A program made the position numbers and the translations under genes. DNA of 64,000 bases from Trileptium ribeirensis (taxonomy: Eukaryota > Nematoda > Enoplea > Enoplida > Thoracostomopsidae). Shown piece by piece: positions 45,401-55,025 of this stretch (positions are counted from its first letter, which is position 1; each line of letters opens with the position of its first letter). Location of the stretch: the NCBI GenBank assembly GCA_030248225.1, contig JASANE010012103.1, positions 35,808-99,807 on the forward strand, in the 5' to 3' direction. Below the pieces are notes generated by a model. That model was given only the letters and a program-made list of their open reading frames with translations. It was not told where the DNA came from and did not search any database.

Positions 45401-48400
45401 AGAGTGCCAACCCATCTTCTCGGTCTAAATGGCAAAAACTGGTTTTTAAGGGTTTTGTTAAATCCATCCATAGCTCGCGACAGAGGTGACCAAAAGTCGA
45501 AATCATCGGGTCGAGATCTACAACTTTGCTACGCTGGAATGTATTTGTTGGGACCATTCTGGACCGCTATGGTCCCAATATCTTTGGTCGTTGTTTTGTC
45601 AAAAATTTATATTTCAAATTTCGGCATGGTATTTTGTATTTTACCTTAAAATGAGTTCTTGTTAGGTTATCAAGCAATCTCAATGTGGTAGTTTTATCTG
45701 AGTTCAACTTGATACATTGTTAGTGGTTTCAACGATTTAACGGCCGACTAACCTGACATTATTTGTTTGGTTATTCCGGGGCATTACGAATGCTCTAAAT
45801 ATGTTTTAGCATACTAAATACTATGGCTTGGTTCTGGTGTCCATACCGAATATTTCGACCTTTTCAGTGAGTTTGGATGGGGTTAGGATATGGTCTATTT
45901 TAAGTTGCTTAGCTGTGTAATGTGCTCAGGGCATTTGCCCAGTGTTTTCAATACGCTGAATACAATAGCGTTGTCCCTTAGGACCCAATACGACTGTAAC
46001 ATAGGCTTTAAGAGGTTTCAAACAGATTTAAGGTCTTGTGTCGGTGAACCCGATTTACCTTGAAAATTTCAGATGCCATCGCTTATTTGATTTGTTCGTT
46101 GTTTCGAGCGCATTCGTAAGCTTTTATATGTTTTATGACATTCAGAATACGTGCTGTTCCTTAATTCATAACAAATCAGCATTATAATGCTTCAGGTGTT
46201 GCAGAGGTTTTAGCGTGGCATATCCATCAAAAACAAATTCTATTACACGCAGTTATTGTGTGATTACACGTAATGACAGCTCTAGATGTCGTGAAATGAC
46301 GTGCACTCTGCTTAACTCTCACTTGCGAGATACTAATGGGTTAGGTATGCGCTGAAACGGAGGAGACGAATTGAGCTGATATTTTACTGAGGGCGCTGCT
46401 AGGAAATATCGTGTAAATTTATCGTCTATTCTCATTACATAACATTACTCATCTTCGAGTGAATGGATTTCGACAGAATTGTGTTTCCGACAGGAAAATA
46501 ATGTACCGATTACCGATGTAAAGAACGCTAAGAGCTCCGAAACAATCTTTCGTGTTTAAACGGCAAAAGCTTGTCTTTAGGGTTCTTTAATAAAAGTGGC
46601 TATACGGTTGTCGCTGTTCACAAGCCATTTCTTTCTATATTATATAGATATGTTCAAATTATTTGCCCTAATTTTTCGCTAACGTGTCCTCTATTTTTTA
46701 ACGATCTGAGCCACTGTCTGTACATACAGCACGCGCCAGAAATGAGCTTCGCCTTTCGAGCTAGCGAGTATCGATGAAACTGTGTTGTAACGTGTTTCGA
46801 GTAGCGAGTGAGCAACAGTAATTTCTGACAGGTACATCGAAAAAATTAGAGATCTACGAGCCTGGCCTGTCACAATCCCTCCGAAAATTGGTACACGTTT
46901 CTAACCCCATGTTCATATCGTGTGAAATTCAAAGTTGGCGGGACAAAATTTTGCTCTATATTCTGCAAATTTTCATATTTTATGGTATTTTTAACCGCTT
47001 TACAATATTCTCATGTAATAAAGCAGTGATCATTAGAAATATTAGAAGAAAAAATTTAGAAACAATTTCATTTATTCATCATCAGATCATTTATTTACTT
47101 GATCTTGGGGATCGGGTGAGCATGAGGACTACCATGGGGAATTAGTTGGAACCCATGGCCTCTCCGGTTGTCGACATGCCAACAAGCTTGGTCAGCAGCG
47201 CTTTTTTGTGGCACTGCTACCTGGCCGCCGTGAGCCTGAATCTGATTCGTCAGCACTTTACCATAATTGATTTTTTTATTTCGGCATGTTTTTGTGTATG
47301 TCAACTTACATTGTCTGTCTATGAGGTTATGAAGTACATTGAATATAATGATCTTGTTATCTGGAGCCAAGCATAGCTGTATTTTACGTTTTAAATGGGT
47401 TCACACGTTGAGATTTACCAAAAATGCATGAATATGCTTTTAAATTTATAATCAACATTTAGGTAAAAAGTTTGTCGTGTGAACGCACCTTAAGAATGCT
47501 CAAAGGCTTTCCGGGTCGTTGACTATCTTTCGCTTGTTGTGTTATACAACGTTCAGTTCAGTTTTAATTAAAAGCTTCCAGTTTCACGAATTTCAAGAGC
47601 TCAGGGTGGACCAATCGGATTTTTCAAATATAACCTGGTGTATATATTCAGAAAATGCTACTTTTGGTTGGTAATGTATGGCTTTCAGCTTAAGGGTAAT
47701 TCTTTATATAATGTTTATCGAAGCGTTGAATGTGACGGTTTTGCTGTCTTCGGACCAACTTGGCTTTTGCTGTAGCCTTCAAGCGTTCTTCGAGGGTTAT
47801 AGGTAGACTAACTAGATTTTCTGTATGCAGTCTTACTGCTTTTACGCGTTTAGATTGGTGCATGTAGTGTATTCCGCTCGCTTAATACGATATTAAGAGG
47901 GTTCCCGCGTAACAGGGTTGGTTATATTCTCAAGTGATGCACCACTTATTCCTTTTTACTCATATTCTCCTTTCATAAAATTGGCTCAAATGTTGATTCA
48001 TAGACATAAACCTCAAGTGTTCTTCCGGATTACACTCACAGTGCCCACACTGACCACGTTTTTCACTCTCGCTTGTGAGATAGTAGTTGTTTATGTGGGA
48101 TTTTGTCACTCCCACCACTTCTCTTCATCACGAGAGTTACAAAGTCTTGTTTTGCATGTTTTATATTTAGTTTTAGCGATAGCTCAAAATCCTCCTGTTG
48201 TCGTAGGTGTTGTTGGAATGGGTCATATGAAAGGCATTCAGCAATACTGGACGGAACCTGTCGACATTCAGAATTTGTTGAAGTAAATTTAGCTTTAGCA
48301 CTTACTACTGTTACTTGATAATATGTTTGCTCCATGCAAGAGTAATTGTTTTTACCAAAAGTACGAGAGCTTAGGGATTGTGTGTTTTTGTGATTTGCTT

Positions 48401-49067
48401 CTGTTGATTGTATTTAGTTGTAACTATTGTATTCAAATTTGCGGTTTTAGTATTCTTTTTAGGATGGCTCAAATATTTTTATTGTGTAGAGTCAATGTGA
48501 GACAATAATTCACATATTGTTCGTGGCTATGTCATGTGTTGCTGTAACAGCTGGACGCGGGTAGGTTCCATATCTTGAGATCGTAAACCGATTAATCAAT
48601 TTGGAAGAGACTATTCCCGGCTTCTAATCTTAGTTGAGCTTTTACTTTAATCACTTCGAATTGTTGGTGTGGCCCATGGTTTCCAACCCAGCGGTTGTAA
48701 TTGTGTATAATCTTATTCTACATAAGCTTTATGTATAAATAGTAGTTTACTTGCAGATTACTCATGATTTTAAATCTATTTAGATCGACATGCGTAATAG
48801 TGGTTTATAAGTTCGATAGTGTTTTGTTTCCGAAACATGGGGTGTTGATATGATGTAAAGCTCTGCCTAAAGCAGAATATAGTTTTGAACTAATAGATAA
48901 TCGTGTATTGAAATAATAATATTAATGTGGTACTTAAATATTTTAGATTGCCGCCGACGTCACGGACCAACAAGTTTGTTAAATATGCGTTCCGGGGTGC
49001 TTTGCTTGGATTGGCCGGGTATGCAATGTATCGTGGTGTTAGATTTGCTTATCATCGAATAACCTAA
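33255..49067 (+). CDS. TRABD: TraB domain-containing protein (TRABD), eight coding exons
   Basis: Coding exons: 33255-33465, 37992-38107, 39153-39293, 40197-40307, 41034-41176, 42178-42362, 48171-48282, 48947-49067. All introns are GT-AG and all phases agree, giving 1140 nt, 379 residues, close to the roughly 376 of the human protein. The first 60 residues are acidic and variable. The TraB domain then shows YLVGTAHFS (GxxH), VFLELCESRVS, SAHITRQLGMAPGSEFRAA, LGDRPIHITLQRAL, EDVERIKQKDLLEELL, VEERDAYMAFGLRRA and VVGVVGMGHMKGI (second GxxH). A C-terminal hydrophobic segment (AFRGALLGLAGYAMYRG) should anchor it in a membrane. The family is related to TIKI metalloproteases, where GxxH motifs bind metal; a biochemical activity for TRABD itself is not established to my knowledge. 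This is the only host gene I can defend in the window. No clear AATAAA follows closely. Confidence 0.93.
34485..35682. mobile_element. hAT-type non-autonomous element, copy 1
   Basis: The element spans 34493-35674 (1182 bp). Ends CAGGGAATAACCGGAACC and CCGGAATTCCGGTTACTCCCTG form an inverted pair CAGGGARTAACCGGAA. Perfect 8-bp duplications CTTGAGGG flank it (34485-34492, 35675-35682), as expected for hAT. Repeated ACCGGAACC boxes crowd both ends, like subterminal transposase sites. No transposase is present. A 67-codon frame (34770-34973) is shared with copy 2 but lacks recognisable content. Confidence 0.93.
36398..37566. mobile_element. hAT-type non-autonomous element, copy 2
   Basis: The element spans 36406-37558 (1153 bp) in the same orientation as copy 1 and is very similar along its length. 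It is flanked by perfect 8-bp duplications ATATATAG (36398-36405, 37559-37566). Its left end lacks about 20 bp of one internal CCGGAACC repeat relative to copy 1. Both copies lie in TRABD intron 1, 731 bp apart, with different target duplications, so they are two insertions and not a tandem duplication. Confidence 0.93.
37795..37910. repeat. Short palindromic repeat, CGAGCGAGC family
   Basis: A segment of about 110 bp begins GCGTCAGAAATGACTGTCGC and ends with the approximate inverse (AACAGTCATTTGCGTCGGG), enclosing CTCGAGCGAGC and TCGAGCGGCGAAC. Related copies lie at 40600-40660 and 46725-46835. No coding content. Confidence 0.6.
37992..38107 (+). CDS. TRABD: TRABD exon 2, first GxxH motif
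   Basis: Acceptor TATTATAG; completes a Val codon in phase 1. Encodes ATLEEDISDMIDDG and IYLVGTAHFSVES. Donor AAT|GTTAGT. Confidence 0.9.
39153..39293 (+). CDS. TRABD: TRABD exon 3
   Basis: Acceptor ATAATTTCAG, phase 0. Encodes TISEVNPDAVFLELCESR and a helix ending KTIKE. Donor GAA|GTATGT. Confidence 0.9.
40197..40307 (+). CDS. TRABD: TRABD exon 4
   Basis: Acceptor TTAATTTCAG, phase 0. Encodes SGFIKGILHVLLL and HITRQLGMAPGSEFRAAF, strongly conserved in the family. Donor GAG|GTAGGT. Confidence 0.9.
40568..40951. repeat. Tandem duplication, 192-bp unit, two copies
   Basis: The units 40568-40759 and 40760-40951 start GCTACTTAATAGCAC and differ at only a few positions. Each contains CTGTCATTTGTCGRGCGAGCG and CGCTAATTTCTGYCGGATGC, i.e. 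one copy of the short palindromic family. The array lies in TRABD intron 4, about 80 bp before exon 5. Confidence 0.9.
41034..41176 (+). CDS. TRABD: TRABD exon 5
   Basis: Acceptor TTTTATTGTAG, phase 0. Encodes LLGDRPIHITLQRALSSL and WQKLRLAVSLIASR. Ends in phase 2 at donor AC|GTAAGG. Confidence 0.9.
41735..41885. other. GC-rich island in TRABD intron 5
   Basis: Pyrimidine- and GC-rich sequence (CTCCGCGCGCGAGGCGTC, CCCCCTCCCTTAGC) contrasts with AT-rich neighbours. It shares TGAGGCGTCGAACT with 59388-59401, which lies in another GC-rich patch, so it may be a small dispersed repeat. Nothing else is recognised. Confidence 0.35.
42178..42362 (+). CDS. TRABD: TRABD exon 6
   Basis: Acceptor CTTGTTAG. 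Encodes KEDVERIKQKDLLEELL and VEERDAYMAFGLRRALRH. Donor CAAG|GTTTGT in phase 1. The following 5.8-kb intron is largely made of foldback-family repeats. Confidence 0.88.
42929..45226. repeat. Foldback element: 2.3-kb inverted repeat in TRABD intron 6
   Basis: The left arm (42929-44270) is the inverse of the right arm (about 44285-45226). Outer ends pair TAGTATCTCGCAAGC with GCTTGAGGGATACTA, followed by GGTTTCATTTTTAA and AATCACCTG in both arms. Next inward are degenerate 130-165-bp repeats (GGTACGCTGAATACGATGG), then a 280-bp block near the centre (43985-44260, inverse at 44340-44640) containing AGTTGTAGATCTCGATGAG and GGCCAGTTTTGGCAAAG. Left-arm sequence 43280-43370 adds a small ATATAGCCAAATATAAGCCA tandem repeat. 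There is no transposase. The layout recalls foldback elements, long inverted ends built of tandem repeats. Confidence 0.8.
45236..46625 (+). repeat. Further foldback-family arms in direct orientation
   Basis: A full arm (45236-46345) repeats the right arm of the neighbouring palindrome: GAGGACGGCATGGGGAAAG start, the 200-bp central block at 45340-45560, tandem units, and the terminus CACTTGCGAGATACTAA. A third, truncated arm follows (46350-46625) and stops within the central block. Together with the palindrome this makes a cluster of arms more than 3.5 kb long. Confidence 0.7.
46725..46835. repeat. Short palindromic repeat, CGAGCGAGC family
   Basis: The copy begins CGCGCCAGAAATGAGCTTCG and ends AACAGTAATTTCTGACAGG, with TTTCGAGCTAGCGAG and TTTCGAGTAGCGAG inside, matching the inverted layout seen at 37795-37910. 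Confidence 0.6.
47480..48090 (+). repeat. Worn foldback-family arm before TRABD exon 7
   Basis: The sequence shows diverged versions of the tandem-unit boxes (AATGTGACGGTTTTGCTGTC, CGAGGGTTATAGGTAGAC) and a family-like end ACTCTCGCTTGTGAGATAG near 48065-48085. Divergence is greater than in the other arms, suggesting an older copy. Confidence 0.45.
48171..48282 (+). CDS. TRABD: TRABD exon 7, second GxxH motif, tandem acceptors
   Basis: Two in-phase acceptors six bases apart (TATTTAG at 48170 and TTTTAG at 48176) would both keep the frame, adding or omitting two residues before AIAQNPPVVVGVVGMGHM. Donor TTGAA|GTAAAT in phase 2. The exon begins about 80 bp after a foldback-family terminus. Confidence 0.88.
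48947..49067 (+). CDS. TRABD: TRABD exon 8, membrane tail and stop
   Basis: Acceptor AATATTTTAG. Encodes LPPTSRTNKFVKY, a hydrophobic segment and a basic end (YHRIT), then TAA at 49065-49067. This matches the position of the hydrophobic tail in vertebrate TRABD. Confidence 0.88.
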
Positions 49068-52000
49068 AGATGGCAGTAACAACATCTACATACTGATCTT
49101 TACTGGCGTTTAATAATATGCGGTGTTCATATTATGTACAAAATTTCGTGTTTAATAATTTATTGTTAAATCAGTTAACAGTACTGACTTTTGCTTTCAA
49201 TGTTGAAAATACAATATTTGAGCACTCGTAAAAATTGGTGTGTCTAAATGTATGTCTTTTCGTTGGCGATGTATCGTATTTTGCCTGTGGTGATTAGAGT
49301 TTTCGAGAGATGGTCTAGTAGCGATGGAAACGATTTGTGTGCTAAGTGCACTCACGGTCAAAAATAGATTCATAAAAACGAACGAGAAACTTACAAATAA
49401 GTCTAAACGCAAATAGATGTAGTTGTACTTCGGAATTAGCGTTGCAGCGTTTGTTTATGAGCGAATGCATACTTTTATGCACGAATGTGTACTTACTTAT
49501 TTTTGTCTGTGACTGTAGTATTATTTTTCATGGATAACATAATTATTACAGTGTAGCACTATGAGAATATTGTTGCATTTACTAATTTAAAATAATGATG
49601 TTCGTTTAAAATTATGAAACGTATCTTATGATATATGTGTACAACACTGTTCAATTTGTATTTTACTGAAAACGAAAATGCTTATCATTTGCTGCGACCG
49701 TATACGTTGGACTGTTTGTAGTTGTTTAGTTTGGTGTATCGCAGTGGATGTCTACAAAAATTGTAAATTTCAGTAGTTAGTAGTGCCCTCAGCGTGAATC
49801 ATTTATAAATCATTGCATTGTCGGGTAATAATTAACTTTGACTTTAGTCTTACAGTTAATACGGACAAAAATAAAGAGCATAATGGCGTACCAACAAGCT
49901 CTGAAGCTATAGAAAACTCATCTTTAGATGTAATTTCTGAAAAGGGATGAGTTTTAGTCTGGCTTGTCCACAGCCCTCCGAAAAGTGGGGTGTTCATTCT
50001 GGGGGAAATTTGAAAGTCTGTTAATACATTTTGCTTAAAAACGCATATTTCTATATTTTATGTAGTTTTACTGTCGTGCATGTATTTTAAAGCTATAAAC
50101 TGACTGTGTAGCATTAGAAATAGTGGTAATTAATGTTTTAAAACATTTTGCATGCAACAAAAACATTAGAATTTAGTTGAACTTGAGGGATTTCGGGCGA
50201 GTTATGGACACGGACATGGTGGAAAATCTCACTAACATGGGAGGATTTGGAAAGTAGGTGGTCCCCCACCCCGCCTACTGTGGACCGGCCAGTTGTTTAT
50301 CGTTAGCGGAATGGGTCCCAACAGTTTATAGCTTGTCAGGCACTTTATCAATCCAACAAAAATAAGGTCTACAGTCATGTAATTTTTATAACTATATGAA
50401 AGCGTCAAAAATTGGCGTATATGGCAGAAAATAGCCAAAGAAAGGTATGACGGCTGTGACAAAAATTCCCGAATAATAATTGAACAACAGTTAATTTTTC
50501 GCAACCTGTTCGCTAACAGTTCTCGAAAAAATTCTTATATTTCTGTTCGTATCTGAATTTTGCTCTTAGATTTAATATTATATTTTGGGTTTTGATATGT
50601 CGGGTTCTTTTGAAATAGTTGTTCAAGTTTCATTTTCTGGGTAGAATTATCGCGCTGACGTTACGCCGCTACTCTATTATCTCTTGCTTCTTAAAAACCA
50701 ACGCATCGTCGAATTGCGGATTTCTAAATTTTTTCTCTGACAAATATGATGTGTTATTACTGTAAGATAAACCTGCAGAGATTGGTGCTTTCATATGGAA
50801 TCAACATCGAATGTATATATATTTGCCACGTTTATCGAAATAAATTGGTAAATATTAGTTTCCATTGTCTAATGAACATACTGTGGTAACAGCAACACCG
50901 TCAGACATGCAAGCAACGAAATTGTAATATGATAATGAAATTTGCTTTTCCATAATATAATTGCCAAAGTGAAACGTCATAAGCTGTGTAAAGTTCCGAC
51001 CGGATCTCATTAAAGATTCTGCATTGTTGACCTTCAACTTTGATAAATTCCGTTGTATCGTTCACCTCTCCTCATATTTATAGTGTACTGACAATTTATC
51101 CATCAGCAACCCTTTTTCGTTTATCAAACAATATTAGCAGAATAAAATGTGACACCACCTGCGTTAAATTCTTGTGGATGACTGATAGTAACAAAACGTA
51201 ACATTTTGCATAGATAATGCTCCAATAGAAGTTCCAACGCCTTTTGTAAATATTTATATAAAGTGTTTGCGAGAAAAGTCTTTTCGGTCCTTGAAGTTCG
51301 CTCATGAGTTTTCGACGTCCTATCATGCAATTTCTAGCACGTTAAATTTGTTAGGGACTTTAACCCACAGTATTATCTAGATTGGTGTTTTTGGCATCGT
51401 TGTTTATCAACATCGGAATACTACTTCCAATAATAGATCGCTGCTTGCTGGTGGAAAAAATATTCCATTTGAAACGTTGCAATTTATTCATTTGATCGCT
51501 CGTAAAACGTTAGTTAGTTGTGGTGTGTACCATGCAAACCAAGTTAATTGGTTATGAATGCATACACGAAAGAATTTATTCATTTTCTGTTTCCTGCTAA
51601 CTTCAATGCACTTCTTTAAAACAGTGATTTGGTTCATACTCTATAAGCTATAGCGATATTTAATGACGCATTTTAGTTATCTCGCGGTTAGCATTATAGC
51701 GAAGGGTATTTGTTGACTAAGAAATATTGCTATTTTTATTTCTCGATTCTGTCGATTACAGCAGCGGGTTATATTAAGGCCCTAAAGTTCCGATTATATT
51801 CAAGCTTAAAGGCTTTATACAAAAAACAAATCCAACCTGCATTACTTGCTAAAATATTGCGAAGCAAGTTTTGTCCTATTTATGTATATTTCCGTACGAT
51901 CTGTTTCGTAACCATATACATACATATTACTTTTTTTGTTTAAAATGTTATAATAAAGATTTATGGAATTTATTTCATCTATTGAGTGTTTAAGTTTCTT

Positions 52001-52530
52001 ATATTTCGCATTACAGACGTATTGTGTTACTTTAGAGCCTTTATTTAGCCGTTTCGTAACTAGCTGTTTTCCGTATTCCGACATTTCGTTTAACTGGTTT
52101 TCTGCTTCCAATATTTTCCCCATGTGAAACTTGTGTTCCTCATTGGTCTAGACAGTATGCCTACAGTATATAATGAAGTAGGTGGTGTATCAGGCACTAT
52201 CAACAAAGTGTTTTAACATACTTTTTTACTGACAAGGTCAAGGACATCATACACAAAGATTATGTGATGTGTGTAAACAATAGTATGGTGTAGCTAACGC
52301 CATATAACTTTAATAAATTACAGTGTTGTCTACACCATAACGTTACCTACACTATACTGGTTATATATAATATCCTAAAATTCCATCCGAAACACCTCGG
52401 AAAACAACACACCATATATATAACGAATGGTGGCAGAGACACCCAGGGTAGACCCGTGTTTCACAAGGTGGGTCTTTTATAACATATATGTCTGTTTCTG
52501 AACAATCTCAAGTGACTCCCACCTTTTTGC
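49068..52530. other. Intergenic downstream of TRABD, nothing recognised
   Basis: AT-rich DNA with no recognised domain. The minus-strand frame 51842-52123 (93 codons, Lys/Asn/Tyr-rich) could be a chance frame. A short GC-rich patch lies at 50250-50300. The first few hundred bases probably include the TRABD 3' UTR. Confidence 0.4.
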
Positions 52531-55025
52531 CGATTTCTAAAATTCTGATTTTCCAAATTTTTTGATTCGCAAGATTTTTCGTTTTCCTTTTATCCCATTT
52601 AACTAGTTTTCATTTCAAAAAAATTCTGTTTTCAAGCATTCCCACTCGAAAGGTTACCGATTTCTATCACTTTTGCGCTTGTCTACTGATGATTTAATAC
52701 TAACATTTTGCATATTCCCAAGCAGCTAATCTCTCACCAGTTTTAAGATTCCTCATCCCAAAATTTCCGTTTCTGTATAGTTTTACGTTTTCTTTATCTA
52801 GACTTTTTTAGGATTTTGCCATTTCCCACTTTTCAAACATTTTCTCGTGTCGCAACATAGCGTCCGTCCCCCGAAAATAGTTCTGTTTTCTATTTATCAG
52901 CATTTTCCTTTCTCTTATTCAACATTTATCATTATCTCGATTAACAAAATTCCCGTTTCTCAACATATATCATGTTTCCCGTGCCACACTTTTTCGCTAT
53001 CTAATCCTTACATTTCCAAACATTTTTCATATAGACTTATCGTTGTCTAGGATATTTGTGTTTCACATGGGTCTTGTTTCCCGATATTTTTGTTTCCCAA
53101 TTTCCCGTATTTTTTTAATTTCCTACTTTAGTTTTTCTCAGCATTTTGCCGCTTTACAGAGTTTTGTACTTTCTGTGATCTCCGTTTAACTAGTTTTATC
53201 TTTCCAAGAATTTCAATTTCCTGAATTTCCCCTTTTTCAATATATATCAGTTCCTTTTAACAAGTTTTCCATTTTGCTAAGTTTAATAAGTTTCCCGACC
53301 ACCAGCGTTTGTTTTCTTGCCAGTATATGGCTTCCCACAAATTTTCCATTTTTATGTGTATCATTTCCGAACACTTTCCCTTTTTATAAGTTTTTTGTTT
53401 CCCAACGTTTTCTACTTTCTGTGATACCCGCTTAACTGGTTTTCCTTTCCAAGAATTTCATTTCCTCAATTTCCCCTTTTTAAATATTTGTCAGATTACT
53501 GATTAACAAGTTTTCTATTTTGCTAAAATTTTCCCGGTGACTAACTTTTGCAGTCTTCGAGTGTATGGCTTCCCAAATATTTTCCAATTTCATGTTTCTC
53601 GTTTCCGAACACTATCCTGTTTGCTAAGTTTTCCGTTTCCGAACATATCGCGTTTCCTTTCATTGCGGGTTTTCAAAGTTCTCCTGCATCCCCACATGCC
53701 AATATGGTCCCGTTACCTAATTTTATATTTCCCTGCTCTACTGTTTCTCCAACATTTTCCAGTTTCCGCTTTTCCAATTTTTTTTGTTTTCCGATATTTT
53801 TTAATCTCAGTTGTTCTCAATTCAACTAGTTTTTCTTTTCGGAAATGTTGTTTCATGTTTTCTATTTCCCAACATTTAGGTTTTAAGACTTTTTGCTTTC
53901 CAAATACTTGTATTCCCAACATTTTTCAGTTTCATGTTTACCATTTTCGAACACGTCCGCTTTCAAAGTTTTTCATTTCTTAAAATTTCTCGTTTTACTA
54001 CTTTAATGTTTTCCACCTTTCGCGTTTCCCATAAATTTTCGTTTCCCAAATCTCTCTTCTTTTTCTAATTTTAGTTTCCCATCATTTTGCCATTTCCTAA
54101 TTTACTGTTTACCAGTTTTTGTTTCAGTTTCCGATTTTCCAATATTTTCTAATTCCTAAGGGTTCGGTTTTCCAACTTTCCTGTTTTTCAGCTTTTTTCC
54201 ATGTTCCCCTATTAAGTCGATCCCGTTTGAAAAAATTTGCAATTTTATGTTTCCTATATTTTCCCACCTCAAGAGTTTCTAATTTTCCGAGTTTTTTCAG
54301 TTTCCAGCGTGTTTATAGCTTCCCACCATTTTGCAGTTTCTTGTTTCCTACTTCCATGCGCTTTATCATTTCCCAACTTTTACCGATTTTATTTAGTTTC
54401 CCAACATACTAACATTATCCAGTTGCCAGCAACCCAATTTTCCGATTTCCCCATTTCCCATTTTCCTGATTTCCCAATTTCCTGTTTTTCTAATTCCCGA
54501 TTTAAATATTTCCCTATTTTCCGTTTTCCCCTATTTCTGAAATTCCCATTTTTCGATTTCTCAATTTGTCGTTTTCCGAATTTTCAGATTTTTTCCTGTT
54601 CCCAATTCCCAATTTTCTAGTTACCCAATTAATTTTCCAATTTCCGGTTTTCCTAATTTGCCGATGCAGTCCGCCGATTTCCCAATTTTCTTTTTTCCCA
54701 GTTTTCAGATTTCCCCATTTCCTGTTTTGCCATTTCACAATTTCCCACTTTCCAGATTTCCCAAATTCCTGCTTTCTCAATTTCCCAATTTTTCGATTTC
54801 CCAATTTCCAAATTGCCAAATTTCGCGTGTTCCTGATTTCCCAATTTTCCAGCATCCTGATTTCCCAATTTCCATTTTCACGATTCTCCGTTTTCCCAAT
54901 TTCCAGATTTCCCATGTCCCATTTTCCTGGTTTCTCAATTTTCAGATTTCCCAATTTCCCCATTTCCCGTTTACCCAATTTCCAGATATCTCGTTTTCCC
55001 GATTTCCCATTTTCTTAATTTCAGT
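52530..55025. repeat. Pyrimidine-rich degenerate tandem array (TTTCCCAATTTCC)
   Basis: For 2.5 kb the plus strand is almost all T and C with runs such as GTTTCCCAACATTTTCC. The array is loose (units near 25-30 bp, strongly diverged) up to about 54430. From 54430 to 55020 it is tighter, with a unit of 12-13 bp close to TTTCCCAATTTCC. Long open frames on both strands (for example 54566-55018 plus, 54514-54978 minus) translate the repeat into Phe-Pro or Gly-Asn-Trp-Glu-Lys periodicity and are rejected as genes. Confidence 0.85.

Noticed and set aside
47095..48335. Open frames 47095-47376 and 48063-48335 as separate genes
   Set aside because: The first lies in intronic repeat-rich DNA without domain features. 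The second is on the strand opposite TRABD exon 7.
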